A stretch of 64,000 bases of DNA from positions 1-64,000 of the forward strand of contig JANQKC010000018.1 in assembly GCA_028281325.1 (NCBI GenBank). The letters run 5' to 3'. The translations under genes were made by a program, and so were the position numbers. Under the pieces are notes generated by a model that worked only from the letters and a program-made list of their open reading frames with translations, did not search any database and had not been told where the DNA came from. The stretch comes from Alphaproteobacteria bacterium (GTDB lineage Bacteria; Pseudomonadota; Alphaproteobacteria; UBA8366). Below, one piece after another: positions 11,814-20,331 of the stretch; within the stretch, counting starts at the first letter, position 1; every line of letters begins with the position of its first letter.

Positions 11814-14357
11814 ATGTTAAGCCATGCGCCGGGCCGGGTTCGGGCCGTTCTCGGGCCCACGAACACCGGCAAGACCCATCTTGCCATCGACCGTATGCTG
11901 GGCCATGCCAGCGGGATGATCGGGTTTCCGCTGCGCCTGCTGGCGCGCGAGAACTATGACCGGATCGTGGCTACCAAGGGTGCGCGCTCGGTGGCGCTGA
12001 TCACCGGCGAGGAAAAGATCGTGCCGCCGTCGCCGCGCTGGTTCGTCTGCACCGTCGAATCGATGCCGGTGGATCGGTTGGTCGATTTCCTGGCGGTCGA
12101 CGAAATCCAGCTTTGCGCGGACCCGGAGCGCGGCCATGTCTTCACCGACCGGCTGCTGCATGCGCGTGGCACCTCGGAGACCATGTTCCTGGGTTCGGAC
12201 ACCGTTGCCGACCTGGTTCGACGGCTCGTGCCCGAGGTGCATATCGAAACCCGGCAGCGCTTTTCGACCTTGACCTATACCGGCCCGAAGAAACTGACGC
12301 GACTGCCGCGGCGCAGCGCCGTCGTGGCCTTCTCGGTCGCCGAGGTCTACGAACTGGCGGAGCTGATCCGGCGGCAGCGGGGCGGCACCGCGGTGGTGCT
12401 CGGCGCGCTCAGCCCGCGCACCCGGAACGCCCAGGTCGCGATGTACCAGGAGGGCGAGGTCGATTACATGGTTGCGACCGACGCCATCGGCATGGGGCTG
12501 AATATGGACGTCGATCACGTCGCCTTCGCGAATACGCGCAAGTTCGACGGCCGCCGGGCGCGCCCGCTGACTCACGCGGAAATCGGCCAGATCGCCGGAC
12601 GGGCCGGGCGGCATATGAATGACGGCACCTTCGGGACGACGAACGAGGCGCCGCCGCTCGACGAGGAAGCGGTACAGGCGGTTGAATCGCACCGGTTCGA
12701 CCCGGTCAAACGGCTCTATTGGCGCAATCGGCGGCTCGACTTCGCGTCGCCGAAGATGCTGTTGAAGAGTCTGGAAATGCGGCCGCCGCGAACGGATTTG
12801 ATCCGCGCGCGCGACGGCGAAGACCAATTCGTGCTGCAGCGCCTGGTGCAGGACGAAGACGTCACGTCGCTGTCGACGAACCCCGCCGCGGTCCGGCTGT
12901 TGTGGGAGGTCTGCCAGATCCCCGATTTCCGCAAGGTCATGCCCGACCATCACGCGGTCCTGCTGAAGCGGATTTATCTGGCGCTCGCCGCCGGCCCGGA
13001 TAGGGAAGGGCGCTTGCCCGAGGATTGGGTGGCGCGGCAGATCGACCGCCTGAACGTCACGACCGGCGATATCGATACGCTGACCAACCGCATCGCCTAT
13101 ATCCGCACCTGGACCTATATCAGCCATCGCGGCGATTGGCTCGACGACGCCGTTCACTGGCAGGAGCGGGCCCGCGAGATCGAGGACAAGCTGTCCGACG
13201 CGTTGCACGAACGGCTGACCCAACGGTTCGTCGACCGGCGCGCCGCGCTGATCGAACGCCGGCGAAAGGACGGCGTGGAACTGCTGTCGGCGGTCACCGC
13301 GTCGCATCAGGTGATCGTCGAAGGGGAACCCGTCGGCGCGATGGAAGGCTTGGTCTTCGTCCCGGAAGAGGCCGACAAAGCCAGCCGGCCGGTTCTGGCG
13401 GCGGCCCGCCGCGCCGTCGCCCAGGCGATGCCCGACCGCGTCGCCCGCTTGGCCCTGGACGACGACGGCAGCTTCGCCTTGAAACCATGCGGCCGCGTGA
13501 CCTGGCGCGGCGCCGATGTGGCGCGCTTGGTTCCGGGGCGGGCGGCGCTCGCGCCCGGCATCGCGGTGATGCGGAACGAGTTTCTCGATAACGCGGCGAA
13601 GGAAACCATCCGCGCGCGCCTGTCGGCATGGCTCGACCGGCATATGCGGAAGCAGTTGCGGCAATTGCTGCAGGCGTTGGATGCCGATCTCAAGGGGGCC
13701 GCGCGCGGGCTGGTTTTTCAGCTTTCCGAGCGGCTTGGCAGCTTGCCGCGCCGGTCGGTCCGCGACCTGTTGAATAGCCTGACCAAGGCCGACCGCAAGG
13801 CGTTGAGGGGTCTCGGCCTGCGGTTCGGGGCGCAGACGGTGTATTTTCCGGCGCTGTTGAAGCCGACGATCTTGCGCCTACGAGCGACCCTTTGGGCCGT
13901 TCACACGGATGCCGACATGCCGCCGGTCGTCGGGCCGGACGGGCGGGCGATCGACGCGCCGATGCTGCCCGCCGCGGGCCTGTCGGGCGATCACTGGGCC
14001 GCGGTCGGATATGTCCCGCTGGGGTCGGTCGCGCTGCGCTGCGATCGCGTCGAAAAACTGTCGGCGGCGTTGCGTAAGGTCGCGAAACAGGGCCCGTTCG
14101 AAGAAACCGAAGCGCTGACCGCCTTGGCGGGCTGTTCGGGTTCGGCCTTCGCGTCGGTCCTGAGTCGCCTGGGTTTCCGGGGCGATCCGGCGGAAGACGG
14201 CGTCGTCTACAAGCCGAAGAGTCGTCCGAACCGCCAAGGCAAGCCGGGCAACAAGCCCGCGCCGCGCCGCGCGAAAGCGAAATCCCGCAAGAAAGCCCCC
14301 GACGTCGATCCCGGGTCCCCCTTCGCGGCCCTGCGCGACCTGGCGATCGCCAAGTGA
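11814..14357 (+). CDS. Suv3-like DExH RNA helicase
   Basis: 847 residues. Motif I is GPTNTGKTHLAIDRML near the N-terminus, motif II is AVDEIQLCADPERG (DEIQ box), and ATDAIGMGLNMDVDHV and GQIAGRAGRH are motifs V and VI. These are characteristic of the Suv3 branch of Ski2-like helicases, the mitochondrial degradosome type, which alphaproteobacteria share. Residues 300-700 form the family's helical/WH region, and the last 50 residues are very Lys/Arg-rich and may bind RNA. Its stop overlaps the GTG start of the following S4 RNA-binding protein, which indicates translational coupling and supports a joint role in RNA or ribosome handling. The substrate in bacteria is inferred, not shown. Confidence 0.93.
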   Translation: MLSHAPGRVRAVLGPTNTGKTHLAIDRMLGHASGMIGFPLRLLARENYDRIVATKGARSVALITGEEKIVPPSPRWFVCTVESMPVDRLVDFLAVDEIQLCADPERGHVFTDRLLHARGTSETMFLGSDTVADLVRRLVPEVHIETRQRFSTLTYTGPKKLTRLPRRSAVVAFSVAEVYELAELIRRQRGGTAVVLGALSPRTRNAQVAMYQEGEVDYMVATDAIGMGLNMDVDHVAFANTRKFDGRRARPLTHAEIGQIAGRAGRHMNDGTFGTTNEAPPLDEEAVQAVESHRFDPVKRLYWRNRRLDFASPKMLLKSLEMRPPRTDLIRARDGEDQFVLQRLVQDEDVTSLSTNPAAVRLLWEVCQIPDFRKVMPDHHAVLLKRIYLALAAGPDREGRLPEDWVARQIDRLNVTTGDIDTLTNRIAYIRTWTYISHRGDWLDDAVHWQERAREIEDKLSDALHERLTQRFVDRRAALIERRRKDGVELLSAVTASHQVIVEGEPVGAMEGLVFVPEEADKASRPVLAAARRAVAQAMPDRVARLALDDDGSFALKPCGRVTWRGADVARLVPGRAALAPGIAVMRNEFLDNAAKETIRARLSAWLDRHMRKQLRQLLQALDADLKGAARGLVFQLSERLGSLPRRSVRDLLNSLTKADRKALRGLGLRFGAQTVYFPALLKPTILRLRATLWAVHTDADMPPVVGPDGRAIDAPMLPAAGLSGDHWAAVGYVPLGSVALRCDRVEKLSAALRKVAKQGPFEETEALTALAGCSGSAFASVLSRLGFRGDPAEDGVVYKPKSRPNRQGKPGNKPAPRRAKAKSRKKAPDVDPGSPFAALRDLAIAK

Positions 14358-14752
14358 GCGCCGGGCCGGGCGAGAAACTGCGGATCGACAAATGGCTTTG
14401 GCATGCCCGCTTCTTCAAGAGCCGGACGCTCGCCGCCAAGTCGGTCGCCGCTGGGCGGGTCCGCGTCAACCGCCAGGTCGTCAAGAAGGCCAATCACGCA
14501 ATCCAGACGGGCGACGTGTTGACGTTTCCGTTGGGACCGCATGTCCGGGTGATCGAGGTGGTCGCCCTGGGCGTCCGGCGGGGGCCGGCGAGCGAGGCGC
14601 GCACGCTTTACACTGACCTCGACCCGCCGCAGCCGAAGGTCAAACCCGAAACCCCGCCGGCGCCGGCCGAGCGCGATCCGGGCAGCGGCCGGCCGACCAA
14701 GAAGGAACGCCGCGCGGTCGACTGGCTGAAGAGCTGGCTCGGCCTCGACTGA
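14354..14752 (+). CDS. S4-domain RNA-binding protein (Hsp15-like)
   Basis: 132 residues with GTG start overlapping the helicase stop (GTGA). The S4 domain is at residues 8-70: LRIDKWLWHARFFKSRTLA, then GRVRVNRQVVKKANHAIQTGD and VLTFPLG. The C-terminal part is Pro/Lys-rich and ends in a Trp-containing basic helix. Hsp15 proteins of this family bind stalled 50S subunits carrying nascent peptidyl-tRNA. Coupling to the Suv3-like helicase suggests a shared transcript and a role in RNA or ribosome quality control. Confidence 0.9.
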   Translation: MSAGPGEKLRIDKWLWHARFFKSRTLAAKSVAAGRVRVNRQVVKKANHAIQTGDVLTFPLGPHVRVIEVVALGVRRGPASEARTLYTDLDPPQPKVKPETPPAPAERDPGSGRPTKKERRAVDWLKSWLGLD

Positions 14753-14759
14753 CCGTCGC

Positions 14760-15365
14760 TCAGGCGTGGCGGCGAAAGACCACGCTCAGATTGTTGGCCG
14801 GCATCGCATGCACCGCATGCAACGAAAGCCCGTGCGTCGCGGCAGTATCGCCGACCGCTTCCAGGTCGCGGACGCCCCAATTGGGATTCTGGCTGCGCAG
14901 CGATCGGTCGAAACGCGCGTTGCTCGGCGCCGTGTGCGCGCCGTTCCGGCGGTAGGGACCGTACAAGAAAAGCGTTCCGTCTGCCGGAAGGATTTCCGAC
15001 GCGCCGGCGATCAATGCCTCGCACGCTGCCCAGGGCGCGATGTGGATCATGTTGATGGCCAGGATGGCGTCGGCGTCGCTGATCGGCCAGGGATGGGTGG
15101 TGACGTCGAGTGCGATCGGGGCCTCGATATTGGCGGCGCCGCTCGCCGCCGCATGGCCCGCGATGCTCGGCAGCACGCCCGGGTCCAAATCCGTCGGCTG
15201 CCAAGTCAAATCGGGGAATAGCGGCGCGAAGTAAGCGCTGTGTTCGCCAGACCCGCTGGCGATTTCCAGAACCCGCCCGCGTTCCGGCAAAACCACGCGT
15301 AACACGTCGAGAATGGCGTCGCGGTTTCGCGCGGTGGCGGGATAGTTCAGTCGGGGGTCGGTCAC
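14760..15365 (-). CDS. DUF938 SAM-dependent methyltransferase
   Basis: 201 residues. The N-terminus NYPATARNRDAILDVLR followed by VLEIASGSGEHSAYFA (SAM motif I) and WQPTDLDPGVLPSI is typical of DUF938. Later come DAILAINMIHIAPWAACEAL and LFLYGPYRRNGAHTAPSN, also family signatures, and FDRSLRSQNPNWGVRDLE. The substrate of DUF938 is not established. Convergent with the S4 gene, with stop codons a few bases apart. An in-frame upstream extension past 15365 exists only in another frame. Confidence 0.92.
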   Translation of the reverse strand: MTDPRLNYPATARNRDAILDVLRVVLPERGRVLEIASGSGEHSAYFAPLFPDLTWQPTDLDPGVLPSIAGHAAASGAANIEAPIALDVTTHPWPISDADAILAINMIHIAPWAACEALIAGASEILPADGTLFLYGPYRRNGAHTAPSNARFDRSLRSQNPNWGVRDLEAVGDTAATHGLSLHAVHAMPANNLSVVFRRHA

Positions 15366-15491
15366 GGCGTGAAGTCCAATTCTGCCAACAGGTTCCTCGC
15401 ACGGTAGGGCAGCCCCCGCCGCCGCACAAGCGGCCCTGGTATGCGCAATTAGTTTATTTTCCTGTCCGGTAATCTGTGCTACGCCCGGCCC

Positions 15492-15977
15492 ATGTTGTCA
15501 CATATCAAAGCAGTCTTGCTGGATTGGGAAAAACGCAGTGCCGGGACGGAGCGTCCGGCCGGCGTGGATGAGTTGCAGCGTGCGGCCGCTGCCCTGATGA
15601 TCGAAGCGGGGCGGATGGATGGCCATATGGGCCCGACGGAGCAAGCCGGGATCGAGAGCCTGCTGCGACGGCGGTTCAATTTGTCCGACGAGGCCTTGTC
15701 GGCTTTAATGGAATCGGCCATATCGATTGTCGATAACGCCGTGGAACTGCACGGATTCACCAGTGCGCTTGTCAAACAATTGGACCATGAAGAGCGGATC
15801 GAGATCATCGAGATGCTATGGGAAATCGTGTATGCCGACGGCGAATTGCATCCCTACGAGGCGAATCTGTTGCGCCGGGTGGCCGGACTTTTGTATGTCA
15901 CTGATCAGGAAAGTGGTGTCGCCCGCGCCCGGGCGCTTGACAGGATGAACGCCGGCACGGGAAAACCGCCGCCGTAA
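15492..15977 (+). CDS. TerB-family protein
   Basis: 161 residues. The helical TerB/DjlA-N fold is visible: AAALMIEAGRMDGHMGPTEQ near residue 35, then RRFNLSDEALSALMESA, and the repeat-like second half LDHEERIEIIEMLWEIVYAD followed by GELHPYEANLLRRVAGLL. The acidic turns (DG, ADGELHPYE) resemble metal-binding positions of the family. It was first linked to tellurite resistance, but single TerB proteins like this are widespread and mostly uncharacterised. It precedes the ferredoxin gene on the same strand by about 60 bases. Confidence 0.88.
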   Translation: MLSHIKAVLLDWEKRSAGTERPAGVDELQRAAAALMIEAGRMDGHMGPTEQAGIESLLRRRFNLSDEALSALMESAISIVDNAVELHGFTSALVKQLDHEERIEIIEMLWEIVYADGELHPYEANLLRRVAGLLYVTDQESGVARARALDRMNAGTGKPPP

Positions 15978-16036
15978 AGGGTTTCGGCAGGTAGCCTGGG
16001 CTGGCGCGTTAAAAGAACAAGGGGAAGGACCTACGA

Positions 16037-16372
16037 ATGACCTATGTCGTCACAGAGGTATGCATTAAGTGCAAGTATCAGGATTGTGTCGAGGTCTGTC
16101 CGGTGGATTGTTTCTACGTCGGCGAGAACATGCTGGTGATCCATCCGGACGAATGCATCGATTGCGGTGTCTGCGAACCCGAGTGTCCGGCGGAGGCGAT
16201 CATTCCGGATACCGAGGGCGAGGCCGAGAAATGGCTTGAGCTGAACCGCGAATACTCCGAGAAATGGCCCAATATCACCCGAAAGGGCGATGCGCCGAGC
16301 GACGCGGATGATTTCAAGGACGAAAAAGGCAAGTTCGAGAAATATTTCAGCGCGAACCCGGGATCGGAGTAA
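16037..16372 (+). CDS. fdxA: 7Fe ferredoxin FdxA
   Basis: 111 residues, typical of Azotobacter FdI-type ferredoxins that hold one [3Fe-4S] and one [4Fe-4S] cluster. [20 protein letters not shown] starts the first cluster site (Cys9, Cys17, Cys21-Pro, with the extra Cys12). The second site is [17 protein letters not shown]. The C-terminal extension with [13 protein letters not shown] is also family-typical. It is a soluble electron carrier whose partner cannot be told here. AGGGGAAGGA lies a short distance before the ATG. The order helicase, S4, ferredoxin, CarD is common in alphaproteobacteria. Confidence 0.96.
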   Translation: MTYVVTEVCIKCKYQDCVEVCPVDCFYVGENMLVIHPDECIDCGVCEPECPAEAIIPDTEGEAEKWLELNREYSEKWPNITRKGDAPSDADDFKDEKGKFEKYFSANPGSE

Positions 16373-16441
16373 CGTTCTGTTATTGAAGCTGTTTTCGGAC
16401 TGTCGCTAAATTTCCCGCCCCTGTAATATCCCCGCGATTTG

Positions 16442-16450
16442 TGATATAAT
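16442..16450 (+). promoter_or_regulatory. Extended -10 promoter candidate upstream of carD
   Basis: TGATATAAT is a perfect extended -10 element (TGnTATAAT) in the 320-base gap between fdxA and carD. No good -35 is visible at 17 bases, which is normal for extended -10 promoters. It would give carD a leader of roughly 235 bases. The rest of the gap holds no gene that I can see. Confidence 0.4.
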
Positions 16451-16691
16451 TACAACGTAATTGCGTCGGTGGGACGACAGGCTGACTGAGATCGGTGGAT
16501 TGATCGAATTCCCGGCTTACCGGCCCAGGGCCGCACGGTCTTGGGCATGTTCGACTCCAATCGTGCGTTATGAACGGCATCGGGCGGCGGCATCGTAGTG
16601 CCGGCGCGGCAGGGCCCTTGTCTTGCATGATCAGTTTATCCAATGGGTCCAGCCGACCCGCGACAAGAGCGAAACAACCAGAGAATCCTAG

Positions 16692-17189
16692 ATGAGCGCT
16701 AAAGCGAGCTACAAGAAGAACGACTGGGTCGTGTATCCGACGCATGGCGTCGGCAAGGTGACAGGCATCGAAGACCAGGAAATCGAGGGATTCGCCTTGA
16801 AGCTTATCGTCATCAGCTTCGAGAAGGACCGCATGACCCTGCGGGTGCCGATCAACAAGGCGGAAGAATCCGGTCTGCGCAAACTGTCCTCGAAGGACGA
16901 AATGAAGACCGCCCTGAAAACGTTGAAGGGCAAGAGCCGTGTCCGGCGGACCATGTGGAGCCGGCGCGCCCAGGAATATGAAGCCAAGATCAATTCGGGC
17001 GATCCGGTCTCCATCGCCGAGGTGGTGCGCGATCTGCACCGCAGCGCCGGGCAGCCGGACCAGTCCTATAGCGAGCGGCAGATCTATCAGGCGGCTTTGG
17101 AACGCCTGTCTCGCGAGCTTGCCGCCGTCGAATCGATCGATGAAGAGGCGGCGACGCTCAAGCTTGAGGATTTACTGCAAGCCGCATAG
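16692..17189 (+). CDS. carD: CarD/CdnL family transcription regulator
   Basis: 165 residues. The RNA-polymerase-interacting Tudor-like domain is at residues 8-70 (WVVYPTHGVGKVTGIEDQEI, then LRVPINKAEESGLRKL). The helical DNA-binding half follows (WSRRAQEYEAKINSGDPVSI, AEVVRDLHR, SYSERQIYQAALERLSREL). CdnL proteins stabilise open complexes at housekeeping and rRNA promoters by binding the beta subunit. Length matches alphaproteobacterial CdnL. It is preceded by AGAGAATCCTAG and probably has its own promoter. Confidence 0.95.
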   Translation: MSAKASYKKNDWVVYPTHGVGKVTGIEDQEIEGFALKLIVISFEKDRMTLRVPINKAEESGLRKLSSKDEMKTALKTLKGKSRVRRTMWSRRAQEYEAKINSGDPVSIAEVVRDLHRSAGQPDQSYSERQIYQAALERLSRELAAVESIDEEAATLKLEDLLQAA

Positions 17190-17324
17190 GGTGATCTCCG
17201 TTAAACCGACTGCGCGTGCCGGCGGCAGCAGGGAATGCCGGCGCAACATAATTTCGACGGTCGCGCCCGATCCAGAGGGGGGAATGGCGGGACCGTCGCG
17301 GCGCACCGTCGCCGTGTGGGGGTG

Positions 17325-18146
17325 ATGTTGCCGACTGAAGGCGACAACGGCGCCGACAAGGGAGCCGTCATAGAGAGTTCGGGGCGGTTGTGGACGATCG
17401 GCGCCATCCATGGCGATGTCGATCACCTCCGCGCCATGCATGACGCCCTCGCCGGCCGCATCGAGCCGGACGACCGGCTGGTGTATCTCGGCGATTTCCT
17501 GGGCCATGGGCCCAAAATCATCGAAACCGTCGACGAGTTGCTGCATTTCCGCGCCACCTTTCTGGCCCGGCCGCCGTTCATCCATCCGGACACCTTCATC
17601 TGCCTGCGCGGTCAGCAGGAGGAAGTTTGGCAGAAGCTGCTGCAGCTTCAGTTCGCGGTCAATCCGGTCGAGGTGCTGGAGTGGGCCTTCGCGCATGGCG
17701 CGGACGCCACCTTGCGCGCTTATGGCGGCGATCCGGACATCGCCATCGCCTGCGCCCGCGGCGGCCCGCTGGCCATCACCCGCTGGGCCGGGGAAATGCG
17801 CGACGCGATGCGGGCCCATCCGGGCCATATGGCCTTGATGAGCAGCCTGCGCCGCGCGGTGTGGACCGACGACGGCAGCCTGCTTTTCGTCAATGCGGGC
17901 ATCGATCCCGAGAAACCGGTGGCGCGGCAATCCGACGCGTTCTGGTGGGGAAATTCGAGTTTCGACCGGATCGACGCACCCTATGCCGGGTTCCGCACGG
18001 TTGTCCGTGGCCTCGACCCGGTGCGCCGCGGCTTCGCCATGACCCCCTGGACCTTGACCGTCGATGGCGGGTGCGGCGCCGGCGGCCATTTGATGGCGGT
18101 TTGTCTGGCTCCGGACGGCCAGATTCTCGACCGTTTGGACCGCTGA
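17325..18146 (+). CDS. Metallophosphatase (calcineurin-like, PPP type)
   Basis: 273 residues from the ATG at 17325. Metal and catalytic motifs: TIGAIHGDVDHLRAMHDAL (GDxH variant GAIHGD), VYLGDFLGHGPKIIETVDEL (GDxxD/G), then FICLRGQQEEVWQKL where GNHE is replaced by RGQQE. The C-terminal part contains LLFVNAGIDPEKPVARQSD, like the PPP-family Gly-His/Asn-Ala-Gly-Ile element. The change of GNHE to RGQQE alters residues that normally bind metal and phosphate, so activity is uncertain. A longer frame begins at 17235 but its first 30 residues look non-conserved. It lies between carD and rpoH. Confidence 0.75.
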   Translation: MLPTEGDNGADKGAVIESSGRLWTIGAIHGDVDHLRAMHDALAGRIEPDDRLVYLGDFLGHGPKIIETVDELLHFRATFLARPPFIHPDTFICLRGQQEEVWQKLLQLQFAVNPVEVLEWAFAHGADATLRAYGGDPDIAIACARGGPLAITRWAGEMRDAMRAHPGHMALMSSLRRAVWTDDGSLLFVNAGIDPEKPVARQSDAFWWGNSSFDRIDAPYAGFRTVVRGLDPVRRGFAMTPWTLTVDGGCGAGGHLMAVCLAPDGQILDRLDR

Positions 18147-18283
18147 TTCGACACCGGACGCCGATTCTCAAATTTTTGTGATCTCCCACGCCGGCGCGCG
18201 TGGGCGGTATGAGACGGGGTTTCTCAAAACCGAGGAAACACGTCGGGTTTTTTTGGCGATACGTCAAAAATCGTCGTCAAAAC

Positions 18284-18313
18284 TGATCCCCTCGCAAGGA
18301 TGTTACGTATATT
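18284..18313 (+). promoter_or_regulatory. Sigma-E (ChrR-type) promoter candidate for rpoH
   Basis: TGATCC (18284-18289), exactly 18 bases, then TATATT (18308-18313). The bases just before the -10 are ACG. This is the same architecture as the elements before rpoE, the FAD-oxidoreductase operon and the DUF6134 operon in this window. It sits about 137 bases before the rpoH start. Confidence 0.65.
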
Positions 18314-18449
18314 GATTTAGAATAGTTCTATTTTGGGCTTCTTTAATCCTGACTAATTTGGTACTATATTAACGGTAATAAGAAACGACAGACGAGTTGG
18401 GCGGCCCAACCAAGACCTGCGTGAACCGCAAGCCTGAGGAAAGCGTGTG

Positions 18450-19346
18450 ATGGCTTATAGAGATGATCCTGCGACCCAGAGAGCAAACCTTCAATTCATT
18501 CGGGCGGCGATGCGCGAGCCGCTGCTCGAGCGCGAGGTGGAGTTCGATTACGCCCGCCGCTGGCGGGAGGAGGGCGACGAGAAAGCCCTGCACAAGCTGA
18601 CGCGGGCCTATACGCGGCTCGTCATCAGCACCGCCGGCCGGTTCCGCAACTACGGCCTGCCGATGGGTGATCTTGTCCAGGAAGGCAATGTCGGCCTGAT
18701 GCAGGCCGCGGCCCGGTTCGAGCACAGCCGTGGCATCCGCTTCTCGACCTACGCCTCGTGGTGGATCCGCTCGGCGATGCAGGACTACATCCTGCGTAAC
18801 TGGTCGATCGTGCGGACCGGCACGACGGCGGCGCAAAAGTCCCTGTTTTTCAACCTTCGCCGCCTGCGCGCGCGGATCGACGGCGACATGGGCGGCCGCC
18901 TGACCCAGGAAGGCCGGGAGTTCATCGCCGAGGAACTTCGGGTCAACATCGGCGACGTCGAGTCGATGGAAACCCGCCTCGGCGCCAGCGACCAGTCGCT
19001 GAACGCCCCGCTCGCCGACGAAGGCGACGGAAGCTGGCAGGATTTCCTGGCCGATACGCGCCCGACGCCCGAGGATGTCGTGACCGGCATGCGCGACGCG
19101 GAAACCCGCTCGCAATGGCTGAACGATGCGTTGACCGAACTCAGCGAGCGCGAGCAGACGATCATCCGCCAGCGCCGGTTGCGCGAGGATGGCGCCACGC
19201 TCGAAGAGCTGGGCAAGTCGCTCGGCGTGAGCAAGGAACGCGTCCGGCAGTTGGAGCAGCGGGCGCTGCAGAAGCTGCGCACCCATATCGAGGACCGCTT
19301 CGACCACCGCGCCGAACGGCCGACCGACCTGATGATGGAAGCCTGA
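18450..19346 (+). CDS. rpoH: RNA polymerase sigma-32 factor, RpoHII-like
   Basis: 298 residues from ATG 18450 (a GTG codon directly before it at 18447 is an alternative); GAGGA lies at good distance. Region 2 is clear: GLPMGDLVQEGNVGLMQAA, RFEHSRGIRFSTYASWWIR, SAMQDYILRNWSIVRTGTT. The RpoH box follows as AAQKSLFFNLRRLRARI. Region 4.2 is TLEELGKSLGVSKERVRQLE. This is a heat-shock type sigma factor. The promoter upstream matches the ECF sigma-E sites elsewhere in the window, and in Rhodobacter sphaeroides RpoE is known to switch on the second RpoH (RpoHII). That supports assignment as the stress-induced paralogue, by inference. Confidence 0.92.
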   Translation: MAYRDDPATQRANLQFIRAAMREPLLEREVEFDYARRWREEGDEKALHKLTRAYTRLVISTAGRFRNYGLPMGDLVQEGNVGLMQAAARFEHSRGIRFSTYASWWIRSAMQDYILRNWSIVRTGTTAAQKSLFFNLRRLRARIDGDMGGRLTQEGREFIAEELRVNIGDVESMETRLGASDQSLNAPLADEGDGSWQDFLADTRPTPEDVVTGMRDAETRSQWLNDALTELSEREQTIIRQRRLREDGATLEELGKSLGVSKERVRQLEQRALQKLRTHIEDRFDHRAERPTDLMMEA

Positions 19347-19391
19347 GCGGCGGACTCGGAAACACAATCCGCATAACCGTCTGTACATTCG

Positions 19392-20195
19392 TTAGCGGCG
19401 CTCCGGAAGCAGTTCGATCTGCTCCGGATGCGTCGCTTCGATCATTGGGCCGTTGCGCGATTTCACCCAGCCCCGCACCCGCAGGTGTTTCCCTTTAAGC
19501 GATTCGACGGGCATGCCCGCCTTGGCCAGCGCCTTGCGCGGGGCGCCGCGCAGCATCACCGTGAAGTCGCTGCGCCAATCCGCCCCGAAATTGAGATAGG
19601 TGACGCCGCGCGGGGTCGCGACCGCCTGCACCCGCCCTTCGACGAGCTGGAAACTGCCGATGTCGCGCGCGGCGGCGGCGGCTTGCCGGACGCGGTAATA
19701 GCGGTCGCGCCAGATGCCGCGCCGCGCTGCCCGTGCCCGCCGTTCCAGCGCCAGCATGGCCGCCGCGACGGCCCGGTTGTCCTTGAACGTGTAGACCCGC
19801 GCCATGCCGTCGGCGAGCAGATGGCCCTGAATCCACCGCCCGGTCTCTACGTCCTCCAGATGCGCCAGGAGGCGGCGGTGGCGGTCGGTGCGCCGCCCGC
19901 CGTAATGCAGCCGCAGTGTCCGGTTCAACGCGATCCGTTCCAGCGCCGCCTTGGCCTCCGGGGCGAGCGGCCACATCTTGAATCCCTTGCGGCCGAGCGG
20001 CAGTTTCGGGGCCTGCAGCCCGACCAGCCGCACCTCCGTGCCCGTATCCAGGACCAGCGTGTCGCCGTCGACCACCATGACCGCCGTCGCCGTTTCCGCC
20101 GCGGTCAGGCCGGCGGGCAGTCGGATGACGGGGTCTTTCGCCGCCGCGCCGGTGGCGATCGTCAGCAGAAGAAAAAACGAAAGAATAGGACGCAT
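19392..20195 (-). CDS. Exported SNase-like thermonuclease family protein
   Basis: 267 residues from ATG 20195, which gives a signal peptide (MRPILSFFLLLTIATGAAA). The staphylococcal-nuclease-like fold spans residues 30-165: VVDGDTLVLDTGTEVRLVGL, QAPKLPLGRKG, LHYGGRRTDRHRRLLAHLE, DGMARVYTF. In place of the usual RLxGIDAPE there is RLVGLQAPKLP. The catalytic-type Arg and Asp residues seem mostly present (VDGDT, RRTDRHRR). About 90 extra C-terminal residues form a second small domain (LVEGRVQAVA...VRGWVKSRNGPMIEATHP) reminiscent of an OB fold. Function in the periplasm is unclear. Divergent from pip. Confidence 0.85.
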   Translation of the reverse strand: MRPILSFFLLLTIATGAAAKDPVIRLPAGLTAAETATAVMVVDGDTLVLDTGTEVRLVGLQAPKLPLGRKGFKMWPLAPEAKAALERIALNRTLRLHYGGRRTDRHRRLLAHLEDVETGRWIQGHLLADGMARVYTFKDNRAVAAAMLALERRARAARRGIWRDRYYRVRQAAAAARDIGSFQLVEGRVQAVATPRGVTYLNFGADWRSDFTVMLRGAPRKALAKAGMPVESLKGKHLRVRGWVKSRNGPMIEATHPEQIELLPERR

Positions 20196-20331
20196 CCCGG
20201 CAGTATACTCGCCCCGGTCTTGTCCGTCCGCGCAAACGGGACTTTGCAGCGCGGGCCTCGCCGAATAGAGTGGGGCGGGGTGCCGCCGGATGATGGCGCG
20301 TGCTCCCTTTTGCATCGTTTTGGACAGGACC

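Noticed and set aside
18185..18204. Inverted repeat CCCACGC...GCGTGGG between the metallophosphatase gene and rpoH, as a terminator.
   Set aside because: A perfect seven-pair stem, but there is no T-run on either strand; left as an unexplained hairpin.
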